Positions 45,016-53,588 are shown, counted from the first letter of the stretch. The stretch: DNA of 64,000 bases from Amycolatopsis sp. CA-126428 (GCF_002904335.1 NZ_PPHF01000094.1:1-64000), one strand, 5' to 3'. Numbers and translations are program-made. The notes: generated by a model not told the origin, from the sequence alone.

Positions 45016-46258
45016 TCACCCTTCGATAAAGGTCTGCCAGGGCGTGATCCGGTCGATGTGCACGACCGCGTCGAACGCCTCCAGGGGGTTCACCAGCTGC
45101 TTGTACGGTCCCTGCCGGGTGCCGTCGATCCCGGCGAAGCAGCGGGCCACTTCGCCGTCCGCGGGGACGTTCCGCAGATCGAGCAGGGCGAGTGGCTGAC
45201 CGGCGCTCGCGAGCAGGACGTCGAGGCTGCCCGGCTCGGTGAACGGGGCGACGTCCTCGTAGAACACCTCCGTGTGGCCGGGCGGCCCGTCGGGCAGGGG
45301 GCGGTGGCCGAACACGCGACCGCCGTTGTACGTCGTCGCGATGACCACCATCCGGTCGCCGAGCGAGCGGGCCAGGTGCTGGCCGAGCATGACCTGCTCC
45401 TCGTTGATGATCGGCGGCACGCGGTACGGCCGGCGCTGCATGTGCCCGTTGGCGGCCCCGACGACGACGCGTTCCTCCCGGTCGAGGATCCATTCGACGT
45501 TGGCGGCCATCGCCGCGTCCCGGACGTTGGCGCCCCGGTAGGTGCGTCCCGGCGCGGCGGCCATGGCGGCGAGGAAGGCGTCCGCGGACCGCGCGGTGAC
45601 CGCGCTGCAGCGCGATGTCGGCCCGTTCGGCGTCCACAGTGGAATAGGGGACGCGCAAGGCGCCGAGGCGTTCAGTCAGCTCGCCGATCCGGGCGGTCAG
45701 CTCGTGGCGGTGCGCGGTGCCGAGCGCCAGGTAGGCGTGGATCGCGGGCGCGGCCCGGGCCAGCCCGCTCCGGTCGGCGGGCAGGTAGCCGAACAGCGGC
45801 AGCAGGTCTTTGCGGGCCGCGGCGGCGTAGGCCGGATCTGCCTCGTCCAGGAACGCCAAGGCGGCCACCACCCCCGGCAGCGCGGACGCGCTGGAGTCCG
45901 GCAGGTCCATGCCGTAGAAGCGGATCTTGCGGTCGTGGGTGCGGTTGTGCTCGCGCATCCAGGCCAGCTGGTCGCGCATCTCCGCGCACTTGCCCATGTG
46001 GTAGGTGATCCCGGTGCGCAGCAGCGCGTCCAGGTCACCGTCGCCGCCGAGCACCCAGTCGTGGACCGCCCAGCCCTCCGGGAAGCCGGACTCCATCGCG
46101 AACCCGGTGAACCCCATTTCCTCGGCCAGGAACCGGGTCACCAGGTGGCGCAGCCTGTAGAACTCGTGCACCCGGTGCGTGCTCTCGCCGACGGCCACGA
46201 CGCGAGCGTCGCCGACGATGTCCCGCAGCGGTTCGAGTTCGCGGTGGGCGGTCGTCGA
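45016..46258 (-). pseudogene. erythromycin-esterase family gene, frameshifted and truncated
   Basis: The N-terminal half reads in one frame from about 46258 (STTAHRELEPLRDIVGDARV, then VAVGESTHRVHEFYRLRHLV, with the GESTH active-site His motif) to about 45612. There the frame shifts by one base within CTGCAGCGCGG. The C-terminal half continues in a second frame (SAVTARSADAFLAAMAAAPG, then RTYRGANVRDAAMAANVEWI, VVVGAANGHMQRR) to the stop at 45016. No start codon with a binding site precedes the first part; it merges out of frame with the MerR gene. Such esterases hydrolyse macrolide lactones. As written, the gene cannot give the full protein. Confidence 0.75.
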
Positions 46259-46808
46259 CGGGGGTCCCGGCGAGCAGGTGCCGCCGGAGCTCGGCGAACA
46301 GGCCGAGCCACTCGGTCTTCAGGGTCTCGACCGTCCCGCCGCCGAGCTGTGCGGCCCGTTCGGTGATCGTCGTGAGCCGGCCGCCGGAGAGGTACCGGCC
46401 GGCGTCGACGGACATCGGCTCCAGGGTGGCGAGGAACTGCTCCGGTTCCGGCATGCCCGCTTCGGCCAGCCGGGCGAGCAAGCCCCGCAGCCGCTGGGCC
46501 GACTCCTCGATGCGCGCGGCCCGGGCCTCCGGGCCGGCGAGCTGGGCGGTCAGCAGGTCGCGCAGGGAGCCGAGGTCGTCCCGGGCGTTCCGGAGCACGG
46601 CGGCGACCTCGTCCAGGGAAAGCCCCAGCCCGCACAGGGTCCGGACGCGGTAGAGCCGGCGCACGTCGGCCTCGGTGTACCGCCGGTGCCCGGCCGGCGT
46701 CCGTTCGCCCGGCGACACCAGGCCGATGCGGTCGTAGTGGTGCAACGTGCGCACCGTGACACCACCGGCCTTGGCCAGCTCACCGATGCTCCACCTGCGT
46801 TCGCTCAC
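46035..46808 (-). CDS. MerR family regulator, C-terminal end altered
   Basis: The frame encodes 257 aa, but only about the first 185 look native. The MerR winged helix is SIGELAKAGGVTVRTLHHYD (7-26) plus RRYTEADVRRLYRVRTLCGL, then a long dimerisation helix and part of a TipAS-like domain (ETLKTEWLGLFAELRRHLLA). After about position 46260 the frame overlaps the esterase gene out of frame and becomes Arg-rich nonsense. The original MerR end and esterase start were probably lost together. The GTG start at 46808 has a MerR-type promoter directly upstream. Confidence 0.75.
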   Translation of the reverse strand: MSERRWSIGELAKAGGVTVRTLHHYDRIGLVSPGERTPAGHRRYTEADVRRLYRVRTLCGLGLSLDEVAAVLRNARDDLGSLRDLLTAQLAGPEARAARIEESAQRLRGLLARLAEAGMPEPEQFLATLEPMSVDAGRYLSGGRLTTITERAAQLGGGTVETLKTEWLGLFAELRRHLLAGTPVDDRPPRTRTAAGHRRRRSRRGRRREHAPGARVLQAAPPGDPVPGRGNGVHRVRDGVRLPGGLGGPRLGARRRR

Positions 46809-47349
46809 CCCCCGACCGTAGAACCTGACGCGACGTCAGGGGCAAGCCCGCACTTCGCCGGTCAGTCCCCCGGCTCGCCGGGCCGGCGGCGCCGACCGGG
46901 TCCGAAGTGGACCGGGGTACGGTGTCGCGCCGCAAGAGCGGGGCGGAGGCGACGAGCAGGAGTGCGGCGCCCAGCGGGATGAAGTCCTTGTCGAGCAGCG
47001 GCAGGATGATCTCGGCGAGCACCAGCACCGGTGCCCACGGCCGCACCCGCCGCCCGGCGGCGAGCAGCGTGACCAAGGCGAGCTGGCCGGCGAAGAACAG
47101 CAGCGGCCCGTAGCTGTAGAACGCCGCGTCGACGCCCGGCACGTCCTGGATCCGGGCGAAGTACGCGTCCATGCCGCCGCGGTCGGCGGACCGGAACCCG
47201 GCCACGAGGTCGATGCCGAACTGGCCGGCCGGACCCGCCTCGCCACCGCCGGATTCGCCGCCGGGCTCGCCGCCGGGATCGCCGGCGAGCCGGCCGTCGG
47301 CGCGAGAGCGGAAGAACGCTTGCGGCAAAGTCTCTTCGGGCTGCCGCAC
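46780..47349 (-). CDS. small integral membrane protein, doubtful 3' end
   Basis: A 189-aa frame with a credible membrane core: GMDAYFARIQDVPGVDAAFY leading into helices YSYGPLLFFAGQLALVTLLA, WAPVLVLAEIILPLL and IPLGAALLLVASAPLL. The N-terminus is Gly/Pro-rich. The last 45 residues run over the MerR promoter and 29 bp into the MerR gene and look unlike a natural tail, so the true stop may have been lost. The start (GTG 47349) is weakly supported. I cannot assign a function. Confidence 0.5.
   Translation of the reverse strand: MRQPEETLPQAFFRSRADGRLAGDPGGEPGGESGGGEAGPAGQFGIDLVAGFRSADRGGMDAYFARIQDVPGVDAAFYSYGPLLFFAGQLALVTLLAAGRRVRPWAPVLVLAEIILPLLDKDFIPLGAALLLVASAPLLRRDTVPRSTSDPVGAAGPASRGTDRRSAGLPLTSRQVLRSGGERTQVEHR
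46815..46845 (-). promoter_or_regulatory. MerR-type promoter with 19-bp spacer and operator
   Basis: On the minus strand, TTGCCC (-35, 46845-46840) and TACGGT (-10, 46820-46815) are separated by 19 bp. The spacer region carries the palindrome CCTGACGTCGCGTCAGG (46840-46824). An elongated 19-bp spacer with a dyad in the middle is the hallmark of MerR-activated promoters. The -10 lies about 7 bp before the GTG at 46808, so the mRNA would be nearly leaderless. Confidence 0.65.
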
Positions 47350-47428
47350 GCGGGCAATCGGGGAACTCCCCGACGTGCCCCCGGGCTCGGGTCAAGGTTC
47401 ACCGCCGGGAACGATTCAGCAACAGGCT

Positions 47429-47465
47429 CCGAAAGTTTCGGCGGGAAATCCGTTCTTTTCGAAAG
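47429..47465. promoter_or_regulatory. CGAAA/TTTCG palindromes upstream of the LPMO gene
   Basis: CCGAAAGTTTCGG (47429-47441) is a perfect palindrome around a central G, and CTTTTCGAAAG (47455-47465) follows. CGAAA-type inverted motifs are known regulatory elements of xylanase promoters in Streptomyces. A related element stands before the GH11 gene of this window. They lie about 140-180 bp upstream of the LPMO start, so whether they act on that gene is uncertain. Confidence 0.4.
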
Positions 47466-47547
47466 CGGAACCGGTGGAGAATAACCACAATTTCATTCCG
47501 GCGTTTGGTTGAAGTTTGTCCGGATCGGGGATAAGCTGCTGCCACCC

Positions 47548-47561
47548 TGGGAGCGCTCCCA
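47548..47561. promoter_or_regulatory. CebR-type cellulose operator
   Basis: TGGGAGCGCTCCCA is a perfect 14-bp palindrome 46 bp before the LPMO start. It is identical to the consensus site of CebR, the LacI-family repressor of cellulose and cello-oligosaccharide genes in streptomycetes. It predicts repression relieved by cello-oligosaccharides. Confidence 0.85.
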
Positions 47562-47606
47562 CAATGAACCACCACCGCTCGATCATCCGAGAATGGAGGC
47601 TCATCC

Positions 47607-48269
47607 ATGCGTAGGCGCAACTTCTCCGGGTCCGGCGCCGGACGACGGGGCCTGATCGCCCTGGTCCTCGCCGGGCTGGCCGGCCTGTTCGTCGGGGTGC
47701 CCGCCGCCTCGGCGCACGGGACCATCGTCAGTCCCGCCACCCGGGCTTACCAGTGCTGGAAAGACTGGGGCAGCCAGCACACCAACCCCGCCATGCAGCA
47801 GCAGGATCCCATGTGCTGGGCGGCTTTCCAGGCCAACGCCGACACCATGTGGAACTGGATGAGCGCCCTGCGGGACGGCCTGCACGGCAACTTCCAGGGA
47901 GCGACGCCCGACGGGCAGCTGTGCAGCAACGGCTTGGCGCGCAACAACTCCCTGAACACGCCCGGCCAGTGGCGCACCACCAGCCTGGGCAGCACCTTCT
48001 CGATGCACCTGTACGACCAGGCCAGCCACGGCGCCGACTTCATCCGGGTCTACGTCAGCAAGAACGGCTACGACCCCACCACCCAGCGCCTCGGCTGGGG
48101 CAACCTCGACCAGGTCACGCAAACCGGCCGCTACGCCCCGGCGAAGGACATCACCTTCACCGTCCAGACCTCCGGCGGTTATCGCGGACACCACGTCGTC
48201 TTCACGATCTGGCAGGCTTCACACCAGGACCAGACGTACATGTGGTGCAGTGACGTGGACTTCGGCTGA
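47607..48269 (+). CDS. secreted lytic polysaccharide monooxygenase (AA10)
   Basis: A 220-aa AA10 LPMO without an added binding domain. The signal peptide (1-36) ends PAASA, so the mature protein starts with His37 (HGTIVSPATRAYQCW), the N-terminal copper-histidine. The second copper His is His141 in QASHGADFIRVYVSKNGYDP. Cys residues (WQCW-like pairs, MWCSDVDFG end) form the family disulfides. LPMOs cleave cellulose or chitin oxidatively outside the cell. The perfect CebR box upstream suggests a cellulose role. TGGAGG lies 8 nt before the ATG. A strong terminator follows. Confidence 0.95.
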   Translation: MRRRNFSGSGAGRRGLIALVLAGLAGLFVGVPAASAHGTIVSPATRAYQCWKDWGSQHTNPAMQQQDPMCWAAFQANADTMWNWMSALRDGLHGNFQGATPDGQLCSNGLARNNSLNTPGQWRTTSLGSTFSMHLYDQASHGADFIRVYVSKNGYDPTTQRLGWGNLDQVTQTGRYAPAKDITFTVQTSGGYRGHHVVFTIWQASHQDQTYMWCSDVDFG

Positions 48270-48278
48270 GCACAGTAT

Positions 48279-48323
48279 GCCGTGCCGCATTGAACAGGAG
48301 CGTCCTGTTCGATGCGGCACGGC
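48279..48323. terminator. very strong hairpin terminator after the LPMO gene
   Basis: A 21-bp stem starting GCCGTGCCGCAT (48279) and ending ATGCGGCACGGC (48323), with one mismatch and a 3-nt loop (GCG) between CAGGA and TCCTG. It isolates the LPMO gene from the GH5 gene. Confidence 0.85.
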
Positions 48324-48444
48324 GGTGTTCTTTCCTGACCGATCCTGAGCGTTTCGCTTCGGAACCCTGGCCGCTGGCCGGGGCCGGGTGTTAACCAGTG
48401 TCTCGACCATTTCCCGCTGCGCAGGATCCGGGAGGAACGAGCCG

Positions 48445-49899
48445 ATGAGACCGACCCACTCCGTGCTTCGCAGGATGCTGTCCACGGCAGTCCGGCTCTT
48501 GGCGGTGTCCGCGCTGGCCGGCGGGCTGGTGACCGCCGTCCCGGCGCAGGCCCAGGCGTCCACGGCCGGGCTCAAGGGCGTCAACTGGGCCGACGCGCGG
48601 GACAACTTCGTCAACGGCGTGCTGTACGTCTCCGGGCTCGGTGCCTCGGACACGTACTCCTCGGCCGCCGCCACGGCGAACCAGGTCGTCGGGCAGCTGT
48701 ACTCGATCACCGGGGCCGGCACGGTCCGGATGCCGATCAACGAACCGACGGTCTCCGGCTACTGGGGCACCTACACCGGGGCGATCGACACCGCGCTCAC
48801 CAAGGGCAAGGTGATCCTGGCGTACTGGGCCTACACCGGCGGCAAGCCGACGGACACGGGCCGGTTCCAGCAGATGTGGGACACGGTCGTCGCCAAGTAC
48901 GGCAGCAACCCGAACGCCTACTTCGAGGTCATCAACGAGCCGTACGCCTACAGCGCGGGCGACCTGAACAACTTCTACACCGCCTGGCTGAACCGGTACC
49001 CCGGCGTGCCGCGCGACCGGGTGATCCTCGACGGCGCCGGCCTGGCCCAGAACGTGCCCGCGGTCGGCGGCGACCGGCGGCTCGACGGGACGCTGCTGGC
49101 GGCCCACGACTATTCGTTCTTCGCCGGCTACGAAAGCGAAACCGAGTGGGCCGACCACATCGGCGGCTACATCGGCGGGTACGCGGACCGGACCGTCGTC
49201 ACCGAGTGGGGCGGCCCGATGTCGCCGGGCAGCAAGAACGGCGTGCACTACGACTCCCTCGACTACAGCATCCCGAGCGGATCGTTCTTCGCCGACTACA
49301 TCCGGGGCGTCAGCGCGAAACTGCGGAGCCTGGGCGTGGGCAGCGTGTACTGGCCGGGCCTGCGCGACGGCGACTGGTATAGCATGACGACCAAGGCGGG
49401 CACCGGCGCGGGCACCAACCTGACGCTGTCGAACCCCAGCGGGCTGACCCGGCTGAAGTACGCGTGGGGCGTGGGCGACGGAGGCGGCACGTACGTCCGG
49501 ATCGTCAACGCCGCCACCGGGCTCTACGTCGACGGGCTGGGCCGCACCGCCGGCGGCTCGGGCACCGGCCAGGCGAGCGGCGACCCCGGCCGTTACGACC
49601 AGCAGTGGGTCATCGAGAACGCCGGCAACCGCGTGCGCATCAAGAACCGCGCCACCGGCCTCTACCTGGACGGCGCGGGCCGCACCACGAACGGCGCCGT
49701 CGTGAGCCAGTACGCCGCGAGCGGCAGCGCCAACCAGCTGTGGTCGGTGGTGACCGACGCGAACAACGTCCGCATCCGGAACAGCAGCACCGGGGAGTAC
49801 CTCGACGGCATGGGCCGCACCGGCAGCGGCACCGACCTCGGTCAATACGGTGACAGCAGCAGCACCAACCAGCGGTGGCGCATCGTCGCCGCCGGCTGA
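48445..49899 (+). CDS. secreted GH5-like glycoside hydrolase with ricin-type CBM13
   Basis: ATG 48445 with GGAGGA 8 nt upstream gives 484 aa. A signal peptide ends near AQAQA (34-38). The catalytic domain (about 40-345) has the acid/base Glu165 in YFEVINEPYAYS and the nucleophile Glu254 in RTVVTEWGGPMS, plus HDYSFFAGY, fitting a TIM-barrel clan A enzyme of GH5 type. The C-terminal domain (about 356-484) has three ricin-B repeats (ATGLYVDGLGRTAGG, ATGLYLDGAGRTTNG, STGEYLDGMGRTGSG) of a CBM13. Likely substrates are beta-glucan, cellulose or mannan. Confidence 0.85.
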   Translation: MRPTHSVLRRMLSTAVRLLAVSALAGGLVTAVPAQAQASTAGLKGVNWADARDNFVNGVLYVSGLGASDTYSSAAATANQVVGQLYSITGAGTVRMPINEPTVSGYWGTYTGAIDTALTKGKVILAYWAYTGGKPTDTGRFQQMWDTVVAKYGSNPNAYFEVINEPYAYSAGDLNNFYTAWLNRYPGVPRDRVILDGAGLAQNVPAVGGDRRLDGTLLAAHDYSFFAGYESETEWADHIGGYIGGYADRTVVTEWGGPMSPGSKNGVHYDSLDYSIPSGSFFADYIRGVSAKLRSLGVGSVYWPGLRDGDWYSMTTKAGTGAGTNLTLSNPSGLTRLKYAWGVGDGGGTYVRIVNAATGLYVDGLGRTAGGSGTGQASGDPGRYDQQWVIENAGNRVRIKNRATGLYLDGAGRTTNGAVVSQYAASGSANQLWSVVTDANNVRIRNSSTGEYLDGMGRTGSGTDLGQYGDSSSTNQRWRIVAAG

Positions 49900-49906
49900 A
49901 CCCACC

Positions 49907-49933
49907 GGAGGGGCCCGCACTGCCGGCCCCTCC
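49907..49933. terminator. hairpin terminator after the GH5 gene
   Basis: GGAGGGGCC (49907-49915) pairs with GGCCCCTCC (49925-49933) across a 9-nt loop, eight bases after the stop codon. Confidence 0.7.
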
Positions 49934-49968
49934 CGCGGCCGTCCCCAAAGCCGGAGGCCGGCCGGCCC

Positions 49969-50098
49969 CGTACCTGGAGCGTCGGCCCGCGTACCCAGGA
50001 AGTCGGCCCGCGCACCTGGAGCGTCGGCGCGTGCGGATCGGTGGCCGACCGCTCCGGTACGCGGGCCGACCGCTCGGGTACGAGGGCGGGCGCTCCTA
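49969..50098. repeat. two head-to-head arrays of 21-bp repeats
   Basis: Three consecutive 21-bp units (49969-49989, 49990-50010, 50011-50031) share the pattern CGTACCTGGAGCGTCGGCCC, with a few changes each. After an 11-bp gap, units of the same family continue in reverse orientation (50043-50063, 50064-50084, partial 50085-50098, GGCCGACCGCTCCGGTACGC). The reverse array reaches into the stop codon of the TetR gene. The layout fills the space between GH5 and TetR genes. Confidence 0.75.
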
Positions 50099-50647
50099 GC
50101 CCGCTTTGCTCGTGCCGAAGGCGCGCAGGAACGTGTCGACGATGACGTCCGCGGCCTGGGCGTCGTTCTGGACCGACAGGTCCTTTGTGGACAGCCGCAC
50201 CAGTGACCCCAGGACGCTGCCGGGCCAGCGGGCCGGCAGCCCCGCCCGCAGGAAGCCCTCGCAGGTGGCCCGCTTGACAAACCGGTCGACCTCCTCGACC
50301 GCGCGCTGGCGACGGGCCCAGATCTCCGGGTCCGAGCGCATCCGGCTCACCTCGGTCGGCCAGGTGCGGTTGACCCTGACGATCCCCCGGACGTACCGGT
50401 GCAGCGCGTCCGGCACCGGCGCCTCCCGGAGCCCGGCGGCCTCGATCGTCGCTTCGATCGCATCCAGGCGCGCTTCGTAGACCGCGGACAAGAGCTCCTC
50501 CCGGCTCGTGAACCGGCGGTAGACGGTCCGGCGGTCGAGGCCGGCCTCGGCCGCGATCGCCGCGATGCTCGTGGCCGGGTCTTCGGCGAGCATGCGGGCG
50601 CCCGTGGTCAGCAGGAGTTCGAGGTTGCGTGCGGCGTCGGCTCTCAC
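50096..50647 (-). CDS. TetR/AcrR family regulator
   Basis: A 183-aa repressor from GTG 50647 with AGGGTGGA upstream. The HTH region is short at the N-terminus: NLELLLTTGARMLAEDPATS, then IAAEAGLDRRTVYRRFTSRE, with the YRRFxSRE recognition end. The remaining helical domain probably binds a small ligand. It is divergent from the aldehyde dehydrogenase-MFS unit and has repeat operators in between, so it likely represses that unit and itself. Confidence 0.92.
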   Translation of the reverse strand: MRADAARNLELLLTTGARMLAEDPATSIAAIAAEAGLDRRTVYRRFTSREELLSAVYEARLDAIEATIEAAGLREAPVPDALHRYVRGIVRVNRTWPTEVSRMRSDPEIWARRQRAVEEVDRFVKRATCEGFLRAGLPARWPGSVLGSLVRLSTKDLSVQNDAQAADVIVDTFLRAFGTSKAG

Positions 50648-50659
50648 TCTTCCACCCTA

Positions 50660-50704
50660 GCAGTAACTGCCACACTGATGAGGCATTTAAGTGCTACACT
50701 GATG
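50660..50704. promoter_or_regulatory. TetR operator region with direct repeats and palindromes
   Basis: TGCCACACTGATG (50668-50680) repeats as TGCTACACTGATG (50692-50704), 24 bp apart. GCAGTAACTGC (50660-50670) is a palindrome with a central A, and GCATTTAAGTGC (50683-50694) is near-palindromic. All lie in the 83-bp gap between the divergent TetR and dehydrogenase starts. Confidence 0.55.
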
Positions 50705-50730
50705 TGACAGATCAACATAGGGAGCCAGCA

Positions 50731-52185
50731 GTGATCACCTACGAGGACCTCTTCATCGGCGGCACGTGGACCGCGCCGAGCAGCACCGAGCTGCTGGACA
50801 TCCGGTCCCCGCACGACAACTCGCTCATCGGCCGCGCCGCGCAGGCGCTGCCCGCCGACGTCGATCGCGCCGTCGCGGCCGCCCGGAAGGCCTTCGACGA
50901 CGGCCCGTGGCCGCGCACCTCGCCCGCGGAGCGGATCGCCGTCGTCCGCAAGCTGGCCGCCCTTCGCGAGAAGCGCGCCGACGAGGTCGCGGCGCTCATC
51001 TCCGCGGAGAACGGTTCCGCGCTCTGGTTCACCAAGGCCGGCCAGCCCGGCCTGACCCGGCAGGCCAACGCCTACCTGAAGGCGGCCGAGGAGTTCGGCT
51101 GGGAGGAGACCCCGGCGCCGTCGGATCCCGCCGCGCCGTTCCGGTCGGTCGTGCGCCGGGAGGCGATCGGCGTGGTCGCCGCGATCATCCCGTGGAACTC
51201 GCCGTTCTCCTCGGCGTCCGCCAAGATCATCCCCGCGCTGCTCGCCGGCAACACCGTCGTCCTCAAGGTTTCGCCCGAGAACACGCTGAGCATGAACCTC
51301 CTCGCGGAGCTGCTCGCGGAGGCCGGCCTGCCCGAGGGCGTCATCAGCGTCCTGCCCGCCGACCGCGAGACCAGTGAGTACCTGGTCAAGCACCCCGACG
51401 TGGACAAGATCGCCTTCACCGGCTCCACCCGCGCCGGACGCCGTATCGCGTCGCTGGCCGGGGAACAGCTCAAGCGGGTCAGCCTCGAACTGGGCGGCAA
51501 ATCGGCCGCGATCATCCTGCCCGACGCCGACCTCGGCGCGGCGGTCCAGGGCCTGAAGTTCGGTTCCCTGCTCAACAACGGCGAATCGTGCATCGCGCAG
51601 ACGCGCGTCCTCGCGCCGCGCAGCCGCTACGAAGAGGTGGTCGCCGGGCTGAAGGACCTGATCGAGTCCCTGGGCGTCGGCGACCCGGCCGACGACGGCA
51701 CGTTCATCGGCCCGATGATCCGCCGCGACCAGCAGCAGCGCGTCCTCGACTACATCCGCCTCGGCGTCGAAGAAGGCGCGCGGCTCGTCACCGGCGGCCC
51801 GGAAGTGCCGCGGGGGCTGGAAGCGGGCAACTACGTCACGCCGACGCTCTTCGCCGACGTCGACAACGCGATGCGGATCGCCCAGGAGGAGATCTTCGGC
51901 CCGGTCCTGGTCGTCATCGCCTACGACGACGAGGACGACGCCGTCCGCATCGCCAACGACTCCGAGTACGGCCTGTCCGGCGGCGTGTGGTCGGCCGACC
52001 CGGCGCACGCGCTCGCCGTGGCCCGCCGCGTGCGGACCGGCACGGTCACCATCAACGGCGCGCCGATCGGCTTCGACGGCCCGTTCGGCGGGTTCAAGGC
52101 CAGCGGTCTCGGCCGCGAGTACGGCGCCGTCGGGCTCGGCACCTACACCGAATACAAGACCATCACCGTTCCGGAAGCGAAATGA
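50731..52185 (+). CDS. NAD(P)-dependent aldehyde dehydrogenase
   Basis: GTG 50731 with AGGGAG upstream gives 484 aa. The ALDH fold is clear: the cofactor strand VVAAIIPWNSPFSSASAKII, FTGSTRAGRRI, catalytic base Glu in SLELGGKSAAII, nucleophile Cys in NNGESCIAQTR, and EEIFGPVLVVI. The end GGFKASGLGREYGAVGL is typical. The substrate is an aldehyde, perhaps from catabolism of terpenoids or aromatics; the exact one is unknown. It overlaps the exporter gene as ATGA (52182-52185) and is under the divergent TetR gene. Confidence 0.95.
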   Translation: MITYEDLFIGGTWTAPSSTELLDIRSPHDNSLIGRAAQALPADVDRAVAAARKAFDDGPWPRTSPAERIAVVRKLAALREKRADEVAALISAENGSALWFTKAGQPGLTRQANAYLKAAEEFGWEETPAPSDPAAPFRSVVRREAIGVVAAIIPWNSPFSSASAKIIPALLAGNTVVLKVSPENTLSMNLLAELLAEAGLPEGVISVLPADRETSEYLVKHPDVDKIAFTGSTRAGRRIASLAGEQLKRVSLELGGKSAAIILPDADLGAAVQGLKFGSLLNNGESCIAQTRVLAPRSRYEEVVAGLKDLIESLGVGDPADDGTFIGPMIRRDQQQRVLDYIRLGVEEGARLVTGGPEVPRGLEAGNYVTPTLFADVDNAMRIAQEEIFGPVLVVIAYDDEDDAVRIANDSEYGLSGGVWSADPAHALAVARRVRTGTVTINGAPIGFDGPFGGFKASGLGREYGAVGLGTYTEYKTITVPEAK

Positions 52186-53588
52186 CCATCGAAGTCCCTC
52201 TGAGGCCGGCGGTGCGCCCGGCGATGACGGCCTTGGTCCTGGCCGTCCTGCTGGCCGCGCTGGACCAGACCATCGTCGCCACCGCGCTGCCCCGGATCGC
52301 CCGCGACCTCGGCGGGTTCCGGGACATCGCCTGGATCACCGCGTCCTACCTGCTCGCGTCGACCGCCGCGACCCCGCTCTGGGGCAAGCTCGGCGACCTG
52401 CTGGGGCGCAAGCGCCTCTACCTCGTCGCCACGACGGCGTTCCTGCTCGCCTCCGCGCTGTGCGGCCTCGCCCAGGACCTGCCCCAGCTGATCGCCGCCC
52501 GGGCGCTGCAGGGCCTGGCCGGCGGCGGCCTGATCGTCCTGACGTTCGCGCTGGTCGGCGACATCGCCGCGCCGGCCGACCGCGGGCGTTACCAGGGCCG
52601 GTTCGGCTCGGTCTACGGCGTCGCCAGCATCGCCGGCCCGCTGCTCGGCGGCCTGTTCACCGACCACCTCTCGTGGCGGTGGGCGTTCCTGATCAACGTC
52701 CCGGTCGGGCTGGTGGCCGTGGTGCTCGCGGCGCGGGCCCTGCCCACGACGGTCCCAGACCCGCCGCCGGCATCGACTACGCCGGCGCGCTGCTGCTGGC
52801 CGGCGCGGCCACCGCGCTGGTCCTGATCACCTCCTTCGGCCCGCGGTGGGGCTGGACGTCGCCGGGCACGCTGGCGCTCGCGGCCGCCGCGATCGTCCTC
52901 ATCGGACTGGTGGTCCCGGTCGAGCGCCGCGCCGCCGCACCGGTGCTGCCGCCGGCGATGTTCGCCTCGCGCACGGTCGTGCTGGCCGCGCTCGTCGGGT
53001 TCATCGCGAACGTCGCGATGTTCAGCGTGCTGGTCTACCTGCCGACGTACCTGCAGGTCGTCGACGGCGTCTCGGCGACGCTCTCCGGGGTGCACCTGCT
53101 GCCGCTGGTGCTCGGGCTGGTCGTCAGCCAGTCGCTCGCCGGGCGGTGGGTCGCGAACCCGGCGCGCGTGCGGGGTCGTCCTGGTGACCGGCATGGCGCT
53201 GAACGTCGCCGGGCTGCTCCTGCTGAGCACCCTGGCGCCCGGCACCGCACAGCTCGCGCTGATCGGGTACTTCGCCGTCACCGGCGTCGGGATCGGGATG
53301 GTCCCGATGGTCGCGCTGACCGCGGCGCAGAACGCGGTGCCCGCCGCCGACATCGGGGCCGCGAGCGCGGTGGTCACCTTCGCCCGGTCGATCGGCGCCG
53401 CGTTCGGGGTCGCCGTCTTCGGCACCTTGCTCGGCGAGGACGTGGCCGGGCACATCGGCGGGGCGTTCCTCGCGATCACCCCGCTGGTCGTGCTCGGCAC
53501 CGTCCTCGCCACGCTGTTGAAGCGTACTTCGCGGCCGCCTTCGGCTCAGCCGCGTTCGGCAGCGGCGGCGAGCATCCCGGCGTCGTAG
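52182..53588 (+). pseudogene. EmrB/QacA-type MFS exporter with two frameshifts
   Basis: A 14-helix drug exporter broken into three frames. Part one (from ATG 52182) reads ALDQTIVATALPRIARDLGG and GKLGDLLGRKRLYLV (motif A) and RALQGLAGGGLIVLTFALV. At about 52755-52772 the frame changes, continuing GIDYAGALLLAGAATALVL and VYLPTYLQVVDGVSATLSG. At about 53165-53176 it changes again, continuing MALNVAGLLLLSTLAPGTAQ and AASAVVTFARSIGAAFGVAV. All three parts together cover the whole family. Both breaks lie in GC-rich runs, so indel errors in the sequence are possible; otherwise it is a recent pseudogene. Confidence 0.85.

Noticed and set aside
46035..46808. Genuine MerR-esterase fusion protein
   Set aside because: After about 46260 the MerR frame reads the esterase region out of frame as Arg-rich nonsense, so it is not a functional fusion.
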